Shown here: positions 9,035-16,572 of the stretch, one piece after another | Layout of the letters: each line of letters starts with the position of its first letter | How positions within the stretch are numbered: the stretch's first letter is position 1 | DNA from: Qipengyuania sp. | Lineage (GTDB): Bacteria > Pseudomonadota > Alphaproteobacteria > Sphingomonadales > Sphingomonadaceae | Assembly: GCA_019745075.1 (NCBI GenBank) | Contig: JAIETR010000028.1 | Span: 1 to 33,813 of the forward strand | DNA length: 33,813 nt | Direction: 5' to 3' | Translations under genes and position numbers: made by a program | The notes under the pieces: model-generated | The model's database searches: none | What the model was told of the DNA's origin: nothing | The model's input: the letters and a program-made list of their open reading frames with translations, nothing else

Positions 9035-9850
9035 CGGCCACGGGATTCTTCGGGGCGCACCGCGGCCCGCGAGCCTGTCCCGAGCGGCTGGCTTGCCATC
9101 CGGCCGAAGGGGCCGAACGCCGCCCGCAGGCGCCCCGGACCCCGGACTTGATCCGGGGAGAGGGAGCAGCGCCGAGGATGCCCGCGCGGAGGCGCGGGCG
9201 AAACTACCTATAGAGACGTGGTTTCTGATCCGCGCGGCGGCCTGACGGCGGCCGCTCCAGGCGGGCGAGACGTGGCGGGCGTGGAAGTAGAGCGCATCCT
9301 TCGCCGCGCTGGTCCACAAACCGCGATGGGCGATCTGCGCGATCGCCTTCGCGCGCCGATAGGTGGCGGTGGCGGTGGGCGCCGCCGGCATGCGGCCGCG
9401 CTTGACGAAGCTGAACTGCGACTTCTGCGTCACCACACCGCAATAGCTGGCCGGGAAGCGGCCGCTGGCGGCGCGGTTGACGATCACTTCGGCGACCGCG
9501 AGCTGGCCGGCGAGCGGCTCGCCGCGCGCTTCGAAATAGATCGCCCCGGCAAGGCATTCGAGCTGGTCGTCGAGCGCGGCATCGCGCGGCATGCCGGCGA
9601 CGAGTTCGCCGAGGCTGGAAGCCGTGGCCGGCTGCGTCGCGTCGGCATCCGCGGTCTCTTCGCCTGACTGCACGACTTCGCGGGCGACGAATTGCGGAAC
9701 AATCTCTTCCGCGGGAGGGTGGGTGTGCTCGGCGACAATGGCCGGATCGGCCGTTTGCGCGAGGGCGCCAGGCGCCTCGACCGGTGCGAACACCGAGGCC
9801 AGCGAAACGGCAAGCGCCGCCACACCGGCGGAAACATTCATGCGGATCAT
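8798..9850 (-). CDS. Cell wall hydrolase (SleB / Hydrolase_2 type), C-terminus frameshifted
   Basis: Secreted peptidoglycan hydrolase with a signal peptide (hydrophobic SAGVAALAVSLASVFA near residues 7-22), a low-complexity linker, then the SleB-like catalytic domain. The domain begins ECLAGAIYFEARGEPLAGQL, with the conserved glutamates, and runs through VIVNR and YFHARHVSPAW. The family usually ends NHVFYR then stop. Here the frame reads NHVSIG and runs on to 8798 across the end of xthA, while LYR-stop is found in the neighbouring frame ending at 9204. One missing T near 9218 explains this. The likely ancestral gene is 9204-9850. The extra tail of about 130 residues is probably not a domain. 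The start could also be the ATG at 9841. Confidence 0.75.
   Translation of the reverse strand: MIRMNVSAGVAALAVSLASVFAPVEAPGALAQTADPAIVAEHTHPPAEEIVPQFVAREVVQSGEETADADATQPATASSLGELVAGMPRDAALDDQLECLAGAIYFEARGEPLAGQLAVAEVIVNRAASGRFPASYCGVVTQKSQFSFVKRGRMPAAPTATATYRRAKAIAQIAHRGLWTSAAKDALYFHARHVSPAWSGRRQAAARIRNHVSIGSFARASARASSALLPLPGSSPGSGAPAGGVRPLRPDGKPAARDRLAGRGAPRRIPWPLPISDFDPYRRMVARPLAAAIGLVDSGRDHAVGELRAEQKVVDAEAVVALPRAGLIIPERPHPAARIERVDGVGPSVA
9140..9158. repeat. Palindromic element CCCCGGA-TCCGGGG
   Basis: CCCCGGA (9140-9146) pairs perfectly with TCCGGGG (9152-9158) around the loop cttga. I recall this kind of sequence as common in intergenic DNA of Sphingomonadales and Caulobacterales, so it may be a dispersed REP-like repeat. 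It lies between the ends of xthA and the hydrolase. Confidence 0.5.
9181..9198. terminator. GC-rich hairpin between convergent genes
   Basis: CCCGCGC (9181-9187) pairs with GCGCGGG (9192-9198) across a 4-base loop. It sits just beyond the ancestral stop position of the cell wall hydrolase (9204) and after xthA. It could end transcription from either side, but neither strand shows a clear T-run, so the call is tentative. Confidence 0.35.
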
Positions 9851-9878
9851 GTGCGTCTTGATCAGGGCGGTGAACGCG

Positions 9879-9899
9879 CCTGTCGCAGGCTGCGACGGG
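9879..9899 (-). promoter_or_regulatory. Hairpin upstream of the cell wall hydrolase
   Basis: CCTGTCGCA (9879-9887) and TGCGACGGG (9891-9899) form a nine-pair stem with one T-G pair and a 3-base loop. It lies 29 bases upstream of the hydrolase start and about 145 bases after the DUF1491 stop on the same strand. It may be a terminator for the upstream genes or part of the hydrolase leader. Confidence 0.35.
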
Positions 9900-10043
9900 G
9901 CATGCGATTGGCATGTCCGATCCCGTCGATGGCGGCCTGCCGGCCGTTCCCCGTCTGCGCGCCAGCTTGCCGACCCCAATGCCGTCCAAGCCGCCTGCGC
10001 CTTCGATGCGCCCTCGACTAGTCACATCTGCAACCGGGTCAAG

Positions 10044-10382
10044 TTAACGCGCGAACTCTGCGACGAGCCGTTCCGCATTCGGGATATCCAGTTCGACCAG
10101 CCAGATATCGCGGTCCCGCGCCGTCCGACGCGCCAAATACTCGCCGAACTCTTCCTGCGTTTCAGGTGTTTGCTCTCGAACAACTTCGAAAACCCGCTGC
10201 CCGTCGAGCCGTGGCATGCGCTCCCACAAGCGCGCGCTCCCGTCCCTCTCGATGGTTAAGATCAGGATCGCTCCGGCGTCGCGCTCGCCCTTGGCCACGA
10301 CCGTCGCGAACCCGCCCGCCGCCTCGGTGGCGCGAATCAACCCCGCGACCTCGAGATGCGCCGGTAGCCGGGCCTCGCTCAC
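10044..10382 (-). CDS. DUF1491 family protein
   Basis: A 112-residue protein of the uncharacterised alphaproteobacterial DUF1491 family. Recognisable stretches are LPAHLEVAGLIRATEAAGGFATVV, GAILILTIERDGSARLWERMP and a C-terminal DIWLVELDIPNAERLV. I chose the GTG at 10382 because it overlaps the thioesterase stop in GTGA, the same coupling used by other genes in this arm; a GTG at 10391 is also in frame. It has no signal peptide or membrane segment. Function unknown. Confidence 0.8.
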   Translation of the reverse strand: MSEARLPAHLEVAGLIRATEAAGGFATVVAKGERDAGAILILTIERDGSARLWERMPRLDGQRVFEVVREQTPETQEEFGEYLARRTARDRDIWLVELDIPNAERLVAEFAR

Positions 10383-10843
10383 GCTTCCCACGCCCGGTAG
10401 CCGGGCAGGCTCGACAGCGCGATCCGGCTGCGCATGAAGGTGCCGGTGCCGCGCCCGATCTCCTCGCCCTCTGCATCGACCAGCCGCGCCTCCGCCACGA
10501 ACACGCGCTTGCGGCCCGAAACCCAGCGCCCCTCGGCCACCACCGCGCCCTCGCGCACCGGCCTGGTGAAATGGAGGTTGAACGAGGTGGTCAGGAGGAA
10601 GCTGTCGGTCGCAAGGCTGTTGGCGGCATAGAAGGCGGCATCGTCGAGCATCTTGAAATAGATCGTGCCATGCGCCGCGCCGGCGGCGTGGAACACCTCG
10701 CGAGTGACCTCGAACTCGATCCGCGAGCGGCCCTCCGCGGCGATGGCCAGTCGTGAGGCAAACAGCGCATTGACCGGCGCCGAAGCGTAGAGCCGCTCCA
10801 GCGCGCGGTAATGCAGCTGCGCACCCGCGACGGTCATCACCAC
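10379..10843 (-). CDS. PaaI-family hotdog thioesterase
   Basis: A 154-residue hotdog-fold protein, probably an acyl-CoA thioesterase. The family core is visible: FHAAGAAHGTIYFKMLDDAAFYAANS (about residues 51-76) with the HG-x-facing helix, then TTSFNLHFTRPVREG and ARLVDAEGEEIGRGTGTF. Substrate cannot be inferred. It is 13 bases from hpf and overlaps the DUF1491 gene, so hpf, thioesterase and DUF1491 probably form one transcript. An ATG two codons downstream is an equally good start. Confidence 0.85.
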   Translation of the reverse strand: MVMTVAGAQLHYRALERLYASAPVNALFASRLAIAAEGRSRIEFEVTREVFHAAGAAHGTIYFKMLDDAAFYAANSLATDSFLLTTSFNLHFTRPVREGAVVAEGRWVSGRKRVFVAEARLVDAEGEEIGRGTGTFMRSRIALSSLPGYRAWEA

Positions 10844-10856
10844 TGCGCCGCGCGCG

Positions 10857-11432
10857 TCAGCGCGGCTCGACCCAGCCGATCGAACCGTCGCGCCGGCGAT
10901 AGACCATGTTGTGCGCGCCGGTGCCCGCGTTCTTGAACAGCAGCGCGCCGGTGTCGCGCAGGTCGAGCATCATCACCGCATCGGCCACGCTGGCCTCGGG
11001 AATGTCGGCGGTGGTCTCGGCGATCACCGGCGGCGCGTCCTGCGCGTCGGCCTCGTCGTCATCGGCGGTGCCGGTCGGCGCCGCGAACACGGTATAGGCG
11101 GCTTCCTCCTCGGCCTGCGAATGCGCGACCTGCTCGTGCCGGTCCTTGATCCGCCGCTTGTAGCGCCGCAATTGCTTGTCGAGCTTCTCCGCCGCCTGAT
11201 CGAACGACAGATGCACGTCCTGGGCATCGCCGTGGCTCTTGAGAATCAGCCCTTTGTTGACATGTGTCACGATGTCGCTGGTGAAGGCCCCGTGCGCGCC
11301 CTTGCCGAAGGTGACCTGCGAAGAAAGCGCTCGACTGAAATATTTCTCGACCATCCCGTTGAGGCGGTCGGCGACATAGGTTTGCAGCGCTTCGCCGGTG
11401 TCGATCTGGTGTCCCGAGACGCGGATATCCAT
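10857..11432 (-). CDS. hpf: Ribosome hibernation promoting factor, long form
   Basis: A 191-residue long-type HPF, which dimerises 70S ribosomes into inactive 100S particles. The N-terminal ribosome-binding domain (MDIRVSGHQIDTGEALQTYV to about residue 100) has the basic LRRYKRRIKDRH region. An acidic linker follows, and the C-terminal dimerisation domain (VMMLDLRDTGALLFKNAGTG, then VYRRRDGSIGWVEP) confirms the long form. The ATG at 11432 is preceded by AAGGAG (11449-11444) and is preferred to the upstream in-frame start at 11459. In many relatives ptsN follows; here a thioesterase does. Confidence 0.94.
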   Translation of the reverse strand: MDIRVSGHQIDTGEALQTYVADRLNGMVEKYFSRALSSQVTFGKGAHGAFTSDIVTHVNKGLILKSHGDAQDVHLSFDQAAEKLDKQLRRYKRRIKDRHEQVAHSQAEEEAAYTVFAAPTGTADDDEADAQDAPPVIAETTADIPEASVADAVMMLDLRDTGALLFKNAGTGAHNMVYRRRDGSIGWVEPR

Positions 11433-11473
11433 GGGCGGCTGTTCTCCTTTTGCTTCCATCCCAACCCCCGAAC

Positions 11474-11487
11474 GCCGCCGCGGCGGC
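11474..11487 (-). terminator. Palindrome between dnaQ and hpf
   Basis: The 14-base palindrome GCCGCCGCGGCGGC lies nine bases after the dnaQ stop and upstream of the hpf ribosome site. It could attenuate transcription between dnaQ and hpf. No T-run follows, so a terminator role is only possible. Confidence 0.35.
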
Positions 11488-11495
11488 TGTGGCTC

Positions 11496-12206
11496 TCAAT
11501 GCGCGAGTGGCGGGGTGGTGCCCCACAGCGCATCCTTGATCCCGGCGATGAAGCCGGCGTGCCGTGCCATCTCCGCCTCGCTCGCGGCGTGCGGGCGGGG
11601 CGGGCGGCGCGCGCCGGCCGAAGCAGCGAAGGTTCTGAGTTCGGGAACGGCGCTCGTCGCCCCGGCGCGGTCGGTCGCGAGCTCGAGACCGATCTGCCGC
11701 CCGCCGCGCAGCTCGACATAGACTTGCGCCAGCAGCTCGGCATCGAGCAGCGCGCCATGTTTGACCCGGTGGCGGCGATCGATCCCGTACCGCGTGCACA
11801 GCGCATCGAGCGACAGCTTGGCCCCGGGGTGCCGCCTCTTTGCCATCGCGACGGTGTCGATCATCCGCGACATGCAGATCGGGTCGCGCGCGCTGGCCGC
11901 GATCTCGGCGTTGAGGAAGGCGAAGTCGAAGCCGGCATTGTGCGCGATCAGCGGGGAATCACCGATAAAGTCGAGCAAGGCCTCGAGCTTGTCGCGGAAA
12001 AGCGGCTTGTCGGCCAGGAATGCGGCGGAGAGGCCGTGCACCTGCTCGGCACCGGCGGGCATGTCGCGCTCGGGGTTGAAATAGGCGTGGAATGTCTGCC
12101 CCGTGGGCACGAGATTCACGAGCTCGATGCAGCCGATTTCGACCATCCGGTCGCCCGTTCGCGGGTCGAGGCCGGTGGTTTCGGTGTCGAACACGATCTC
12201 GCGCAT
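11496..12206 (-). CDS. dnaQ: DNA polymerase III epsilon subunit (proofreading exonuclease)
   Basis: The 236-residue 3'-5' exonuclease that proofreads in the replicative polymerase. All DEDDh residues can be placed: D7 and E9 (FDTETTG), D94 (HNAGFDFAFLN), H150 and D155 (HGALLDAELLA). The C-terminal tail after about residue 175 is the poorly conserved polymerase-binding part. It follows coaE after 51 bp in the leftward arm from the putative origin; dnaQ near coaE-aroE is the common alphaproteobacterial arrangement. Confidence 0.96.
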   Translation of the reverse strand: MREIVFDTETTGLDPRTGDRMVEIGCIELVNLVPTGQTFHAYFNPERDMPAGAEQVHGLSAAFLADKPLFRDKLEALLDFIGDSPLIAHNAGFDFAFLNAEIAASARDPICMSRMIDTVAMAKRRHPGAKLSLDALCTRYGIDRRHRVKHGALLDAELLAQVYVELRGGRQIGLELATDRAGATSAVPELRTFAASAGARRPPRPHAASEAEMARHAGFIAGIKDALWGTTPPLAH

Positions 12207-12257
12207 TGCCCTTCCCCTCTGCGCCGCTTGCCGGGGCGGCGCAAGCCCGGAAAGCGC

Positions 12258-12851
12258 CTAGTCGCTCGACAATTCCGCGATCAGCGCGCGCACCTCGCGC
12301 TCGGTTTCCCCGAGCGAGACACCGGTGTCGATCACGTGGTCGGCGCGGGCGCGCTTTTCGGCATCCGGTGTTTGGAGCGCCAGGATTCGCGCGAATTTCT
12401 CCGGAGTCATCCCCGGTCGCGCCAGCACGCGCGCGCGCTGGACTTCGGCGGGAGCCGACACGACCACGATCCGGTCCACGGCTTCGTATCCGCCCTTCTC
12501 GAACAGCAGCGGAATGTCGAACAGCGCCAGCGGCGCGCCGGCATGCGCGACCAGGAACTCGGCCCGGCGGCGGCCGACCGCGGGATGGATCAACGCCTCC
12601 AGCCGGGCGAGCGCCTCCGCATCGCCGAACACCCGCGCCCCGAGCGCGTCGCGCCGCACGCCCTCGGCTCCGGTGCTGCCGGGGAACTCGGCCTCGATCG
12701 CCGCCAGCAGCTCGCCGTCCGGCCCCTGGAGCGCGCGCACCTCGGCATCGGCATCGAACACCGGCACCCCGGCCGCCGCGAACATCGCCGCCACGGTGGA
12801 TTTGCCCATCCCGATCGAGCCGGTGAGGCCGAGGACGAGGGGCTGCTTCAT
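12258..12851 (-). CDS. coaE: Dephospho-CoA kinase
   Basis: Catalyses the last step of coenzyme A synthesis, phosphorylating the ribose 3'-OH of dephospho-CoA. The 197 residues begin with a P-loop (LGLTGSIGMGKST, G11-S18). The CoaE signatures FDADAEVRAL (about residue 35), HPAVGRRRAEF and LFDIPLLFEKGGYEAVD follow. The ATG overlaps the aroE stop (ATGA), so its translation is probably coupled to aroE. Confidence 0.95.
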   Translation of the reverse strand: MKQPLVLGLTGSIGMGKSTVAAMFAAAGVPVFDADAEVRALQGPDGELLAAIEAEFPGSTGAEGVRRDALGARVFGDAEALARLEALIHPAVGRRRAEFLVAHAGAPLALFDIPLLFEKGGYEAVDRIVVVSAPAEVQRARVLARPGMTPEKFARILALQTPDAEKRARADHVIDTGVSLGETEREVRALIAELSSD

Positions 12852-13711
12852 CGGGTGAGGAGCTGCCGCAATTCGTCATCGTATTCACGCGGCGCGGGCT
12901 GTCCGAAGAACATCTCGAAAGCGAGCGCGGCCTGGCCGATCAGCATGGCCCGGCCATCGATGGTCGCCAAGCCGGCCGCCCGGGCATCGCGCAGGAATCG
13001 CGTCTCGGGCGGATCGGTCACGATGTCGTAAGCCGTGCTGCCGGGCGGCGCATGGCTCCAGTCGAAGGCCAGGGGCGGCTGGCCGCGCATTCCGAGCGGA
13101 CTGGCATTGACGATCAGGTCGCAGCAGCCCGCGCGATCGTCGAATGCGAAGTCCGTCGGCGCGGCGAAATGTGCCAGCTCGATGGCACGGTGTTCGCCCC
13201 CGGTGGCTCCGGGTGGCGCGAGCTCGTCGAGCAAGGCTCGCGCCTTCGCCGGATCGCGGCCCGCGAGCACGATCGTGAAACCCTCGCCGGCGAGCGCCGC
13301 GACGATCGCGCGCGCCGCCCCGCCGGTGCCGAGCACGCGCGCCATGCGGAAATAATGCTGCCGGGCGAGATCGCGCCGCAGCGGTTCGAGAAAGCCGCCG
13401 GCATCGGTATTGTATCCCACCAGCGCATCGCCTTCGCGCACCACCGTATTGACCGCGCCGATCGCCCTGGCGAGCGGATCGAGCCGGTCGAGATGGGCGA
13501 TCGCCGCCTGCTTGTGCGGCATCGTCACATTGCACCCGCGCCACTCGGGCTCGCGACTGCGCTCGGCGAAGTAGGCGGCAAGGCCGCCTGTTCCGACCAG
13601 CCGGCGGCGATAGTCGGCCGCAAGGCCCACGCTTTCTAACCAGAACCGGTGGATCGCCGGCGATTTCGATTGCGCGACCGGGTCGCCGATCACCTCGGCA
13701 TAGGGTGTCAT
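12848..13711 (-). CDS. aroE: Shikimate dehydrogenase
   Basis: NADPH-dependent reduction of 3-dehydroshikimate to shikimate in aromatic amino acid synthesis. The 287-residue protein has shikimate contacts (SKSPAIHRFW), the catalytic Lys67 in NVTMPHKQ, Asp103 in YNTDAGG, and the nucleotide-binding loop GTGGAARA near residue 128. The C-terminal GRAMLIGQAALAFEMFFG is also typical. The start ATG at 13711 overlaps the maf stop and its stop overlaps the coaE start, both as ATGA. Confidence 0.96.
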   Translation of the reverse strand: MTPYAEVIGDPVAQSKSPAIHRFWLESVGLAADYRRRLVGTGGLAAYFAERSREPEWRGCNVTMPHKQAAIAHLDRLDPLARAIGAVNTVVREGDALVGYNTDAGGFLEPLRRDLARQHYFRMARVLGTGGAARAIVAALAGEGFTIVLAGRDPAKARALLDELAPPGATGGEHRAIELAHFAAPTDFAFDDRAGCCDLIVNASPLGMRGQPPLAFDWSHAPPGSTAYDIVTDPPETRFLRDARAAGLATIDGRAMLIGQAALAFEMFFGQPAPREYDDELRQLLTR

Positions 13712-14334
13712 GGAACAAGCACGCCGCGTTCGCGCAGCGCCCCCAACACCGGGAACAGCGGCATCCCGAGCACGGTGAACTGGTCGCCGATCACCCTCTC
13801 GAAAAGCTGCACCCCCGGCCCCTCGATCCGGAAGCACCCGACGCAGCCCGCCACCGCGGGCCATTCGGCGTCGAGATAGCTCTCGATGAAGTCCGCGCTC
13901 AGTTCCCTCACCTGCAACCGGGCGAAATCGCCCTCCACCCAGTCGATCCTGCCGCCACGCGCCAGCGCGGCGGCGCTGTGCAGGGTCATCGTCCTGCCGG
14001 AAAACAACGCCAGATGCTCGGCCGCCTCCTCGCGGTTCGACGGCTTGTCGAACCGGCGCGCCGCAACCTCGACGAGCGAATCGCTGCCCAGCACCCACTG
14101 GCCCGGCCGCGAGGCGGAAACCGCCGCCGCCTTCGCCGCCGCGAGCGCCTGGGCGATCTCGGCCGGCTCGCTGTCCGCCATCTCGACCTCGAGCGCGCGC
14201 TCGTCGATCCGGGCCGGAACGGCCTCGAAGGGCACTCCGGATGCTGCGAGCATGGCCCGGCGCGAGGCGCTGGCCGAGGCCAGCACGATGCTCTCGCGCA
14301 CCAGGCCTGTCCCGAGCGGCGCCGAAGGGCTCAT
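13708..14334 (-). CDS. maf: Maf-like nucleotide pyrophosphatase
   Basis: A 208-residue Maf/HAM1-fold protein; the family hydrolyses non-canonical or modified nucleoside triphosphates and is linked to septum control. Motifs: IVLASASASRRAML (residues 16-29), then LGSDSLVE, DKPSNREEAAEHL and the C-terminal EGPGVQLFERVIGDQFTVLG. It overlaps ppsR upstream and aroE downstream, both as ATGA. The ATG at 14334 was chosen for the overlap; an in-frame GTG-type start closer to the motif cannot be excluded. Confidence 0.93.
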   Translation of the reverse strand: MSPSAPLGTGLVRESIVLASASASRRAMLAASGVPFEAVPARIDERALEVEMADSEPAEIAQALAAAKAAAVSASRPGQWVLGSDSLVEVAARRFDKPSNREEAAEHLALFSGRTMTLHSAAALARGGRIDWVEGDFARLQVRELSADFIESYLDAEWPAVAGCVGCFRIEGPGVQLFERVIGDQFTVLGMPLFPVLGALRERGVLVP

Positions 14335-15191
14335 ATCGGCTTGACCCCTTCGAACTCGCCCGCCCGATCGCCGCCGACCGCGCCACGCTCTCGCTCGCCC
14401 AGCAGGCGGATGATGGCGGCCGCGGTCTCCTCGATCGAACGCCGCGTGACATCGATCACCGGCCAGCCGCGATCCGCGAACATGCGCCGCGCGAAGGCGA
14501 CCTCGGCCTGAACGCGCTCGGCATCGATGTAGTCGGTGCGCGCGCTCTCGCCCAGCGTGAGCAACCGGTTGCGGCGAATCTGGACCAGCCGCTCGGGCGA
14601 ATTGGTGAGGCCGACGATCAGGGGATTCCTGAGTCCGAAAAGCGCCGGCGGCGGCGGGCTTTCGACCACCAGCGGGACGTTGGCGACCTTGTAGCCGCGG
14701 TTCGCGAGATAGATGCCGGTCGGCGTCTTCGACGAGCGCGACACCCCGGCAAGCACGATATCCGCCTCTTCCCAGTCCTCCGCGCCGATCCCGTCGTCGT
14801 GCGCGATGGTGAACTGGATCGCATCGACGCGGCTGAAATAGGCCTCGTCCATCAAGTGCTGGCGACCGGGACGGCCGTGGGCCTCGCGGCCCAACGCCTG
14901 CTCGAGCGCCTCGGTCACCGCATCGAGCACCGGCACGCCGGGTAGCGTAAGATGGCGGCAATGCTCCTCGAGCCGGGCGCGCGTCTCGACATTGACCAGC
15001 GTATAGAGCACCAGCCCGGGATTCGCGGTCAGCTCGGGGACGATTCGATCGAGATGTTGGCGGCTGCGCACCATCGGCCAGAAATGGCGCACCACCTCGG
15101 CGCCCTCGAACTGCGCCAGCGCCGCCTTGGCGATCATCTCCAGCGTCTCGCCGGTCGAATCCGATACCAGATGGAGGTGAAGGCGCTTCAC
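14331..15191 (-). CDS. ppsR: Pyruvate, phosphate/water dikinase regulatory protein (DUF299)
   Basis: Bifunctional kinase/pyrophosphorylase that inactivates and reactivates PEP synthase or pyruvate phosphate dikinase by threonine phosphorylation. The 286 residues open with KRLHLHLVSDSTGETLE. The nucleotide-binding loop GVSRSSKTPTGIYLANRGY is near residue 150, and ARRMFADRGWPVIDVTRRSI is near the C-terminus. I chose the GTG at 15191, directly before the family's N-terminus. It is the first gene of the leftward ppsR-maf-aroE-coaE unit and borders the putative origin. Confidence 0.93.
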   Translation of the reverse strand: MKRLHLHLVSDSTGETLEMIAKAALAQFEGAEVVRHFWPMVRSRQHLDRIVPELTANPGLVLYTLVNVETRARLEEHCRHLTLPGVPVLDAVTEALEQALGREAHGRPGRQHLMDEAYFSRVDAIQFTIAHDDGIGAEDWEEADIVLAGVSRSSKTPTGIYLANRGYKVANVPLVVESPPPPALFGLRNPLIVGLTNSPERLVQIRRNRLLTLGESARTDYIDAERVQAEVAFARRMFADRGWPVIDVTRRSIEETAAAIIRLLGERERGAVGGDRAGEFEGVKPI

Positions 15192-15513
15192 GGCGTCGGG
15201 CGGATCCGCTTGTGGGCAATCGCCGGCATAAACCACGGGAGCAATGGGCCGACAAGCATGGGACAGGATTCGCTCCCCGCTATCGGCCGATTCGCCCGCG
15301 GCGTTACGCGCCCGCCGCCGAGCTATCGACAGCTTGGGGACAAGCCGGAAAACTTTGACTCGACTCCGCAACCGCGCGAGTCGATCCGCCACGCCGCGCT
15401 GTCAAAGCCGGGAGAATTCGGGCAGGAGCCCGCTGTCCCCGCTTTCCACAGGGCCAACAGACTCCATCATCCATCTTAGAATCTTAGTTTTATTGAAGTG
15501 AGACCAGACCACG
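15192..15513. other. oriC: Putative chromosomal replication origin (oriC)
   Basis: About 320 bp without a gene between divergent ppsR and hemE, the position of the origin in Caulobacter and other alphaproteobacteria. It contains seven GANTC sites (15267, 15289, 15357, 15362, 15378, 15460, 15479). Four 9-mers are two mismatches from the DnaA box TTATCCACA: 15211-15219, 15323-15331, 15335-15343 and 15442-15450. An AT-rich stretch at 15465-15500 with the direct repeat TCTTAG (15475 and 15482) could be the unwinding element. No perfect DnaA box is present. Gene order and the divergent orientation of both arms are the strongest evidence. Confidence 0.7.
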
Positions 15514-16539
15514 ATGCCCGGCCTGCTGCTCGATACGCTCAAGGGACGACGCCGCGAGCAGGTTCCGGTCTGGCTCATGCGCCAGGCGGGGCGCTATCTG
15601 CCCGAATACCGCGCGCTGCGGGAGGAAAGAGGCGGCTTTCTCGAACTGGCCTATGACAGCGCGACGGCGGCGGAGATCACGCTCCAGCCGATCCGCCGCT
15701 TCGGCTTCGACGGCGCGATCCTGTTCTCCGACATCCTGGTGATTCCGCATGCGCTGGGGCAGGAGCTGTGGTTCGAGGCGGGCGAGGGGCCGCGCCTGGC
15801 GCCGCCGCTGGTCGACGGCGCCTGGGCTGCGCTGGAAGCCGCGCCGCGGCGTCTCGACCCGGTTTACCAGACGGTCCGGCTGACCCGCGCGGCGTTGCCC
15901 GACGGCGTGACCATGCTCGGCTTCGCGGGCTCGCCCTGGACGGTGGCGACCTACATGGTCGCGGGCCAGGGCTCGAAGGACCAGCACCAGGCGCGCGAGC
16001 TGGCTTACCGCGAACCTGTCGCCTTCGCCTCGCTGATCGAGGCGATCGAGACCGCGACGTTCGGCTATCTGCTCGGCCAGATCGACGCCGGGGTCGAAGC
16101 GGTGCAGCTGTTCGACAGTTGGGCGGGCAGCCTGGCGCCCGATCAGTTCGAGCGCTGGGTGATCGCGCCGACCGCCCGGATCGCCGCCCGGCTGCACGAG
16201 GCGCGCCCGGGCGTGCCGGTGATCGGCTTTCCCAAGGGCGCGGGCGCCAAGCTGCCCGCCTATGCCCGCGAGACCGGGATCGACGCCGTGGGCGTGGACG
16301 AAACCGTCGATCCGCTGTGGGCGGCGCGCGCATTGCCCGCCACGATGCCGGTCCAGGGCAATCTCGATCCGCTCCTCCTGCTGGCGGGCGGCGAGGCGCT
16401 GGATGCACGGATTCGAGCCGTTCTCGCGGCCTTCGCCGACCACCCGCATGTCTTCAATCTCGGTCACGGCATCGGCCAGTTCACTCCGATCGCGCATGTC
16501 GAGCGGCTTATCCATGCGGTTCGCGACTGGCGGGGATGA
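15514..16539 (+). CDS. hemE: Uroporphyrinogen decarboxylase
   Basis: Decarboxylates uroporphyrinogen III to coproporphyrinogen III in heme synthesis. The 341-residue protein carries the N-terminal signature PVWLMRQAGRYLPEYRALR (substrate-binding arginines, about residues 17-35), then FSDILVIPHALG, GFAGSPWTVATYM and the C-terminal FNLGHGIGQFTPIAHVE. The gene adjoins the putative origin, as in Caulobacter and other alphaproteobacteria, and is followed by hemJ after 33 bp. The ribosome site is weak. Confidence 0.97.
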   Translation: MPGLLLDTLKGRRREQVPVWLMRQAGRYLPEYRALREERGGFLELAYDSATAAEITLQPIRRFGFDGAILFSDILVIPHALGQELWFEAGEGPRLAPPLVDGAWAALEAAPRRLDPVYQTVRLTRAALPDGVTMLGFAGSPWTVATYMVAGQGSKDQHQARELAYREPVAFASLIEAIETATFGYLLGQIDAGVEAVQLFDSWAGSLAPDQFERWVIAPTARIAARLHEARPGVPVIGFPKGAGAKLPAYARETGIDAVGVDETVDPLWAARALPATMPVQGNLDPLLLLAGGEALDARIRAVLAAFADHPHVFNLGHGIGQFTPIAHVERLIHAVRDWRG

Positions 16540-16572
16540 CGCGCCGTGGGGCTTGGGTTAGACCGGCCCGCG

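Noticed and set aside
9000-9245. Short plus-strand frames between xthA and the hydrolase
   Set aside because: They run across palindromic intergenic repeats and the hydrolase 3' end, with no family features or ribosome site.
12331-12340. ATCACGTGGT in coaE, considered as parS
   Set aside because: Only the central CACGTG matches; arms differ.
10911-13031. 706-codon plus-strand frame across hpf, dnaQ and coaE
   Set aside because: Antisense shadow of well-identified genes; no domain recognisable.
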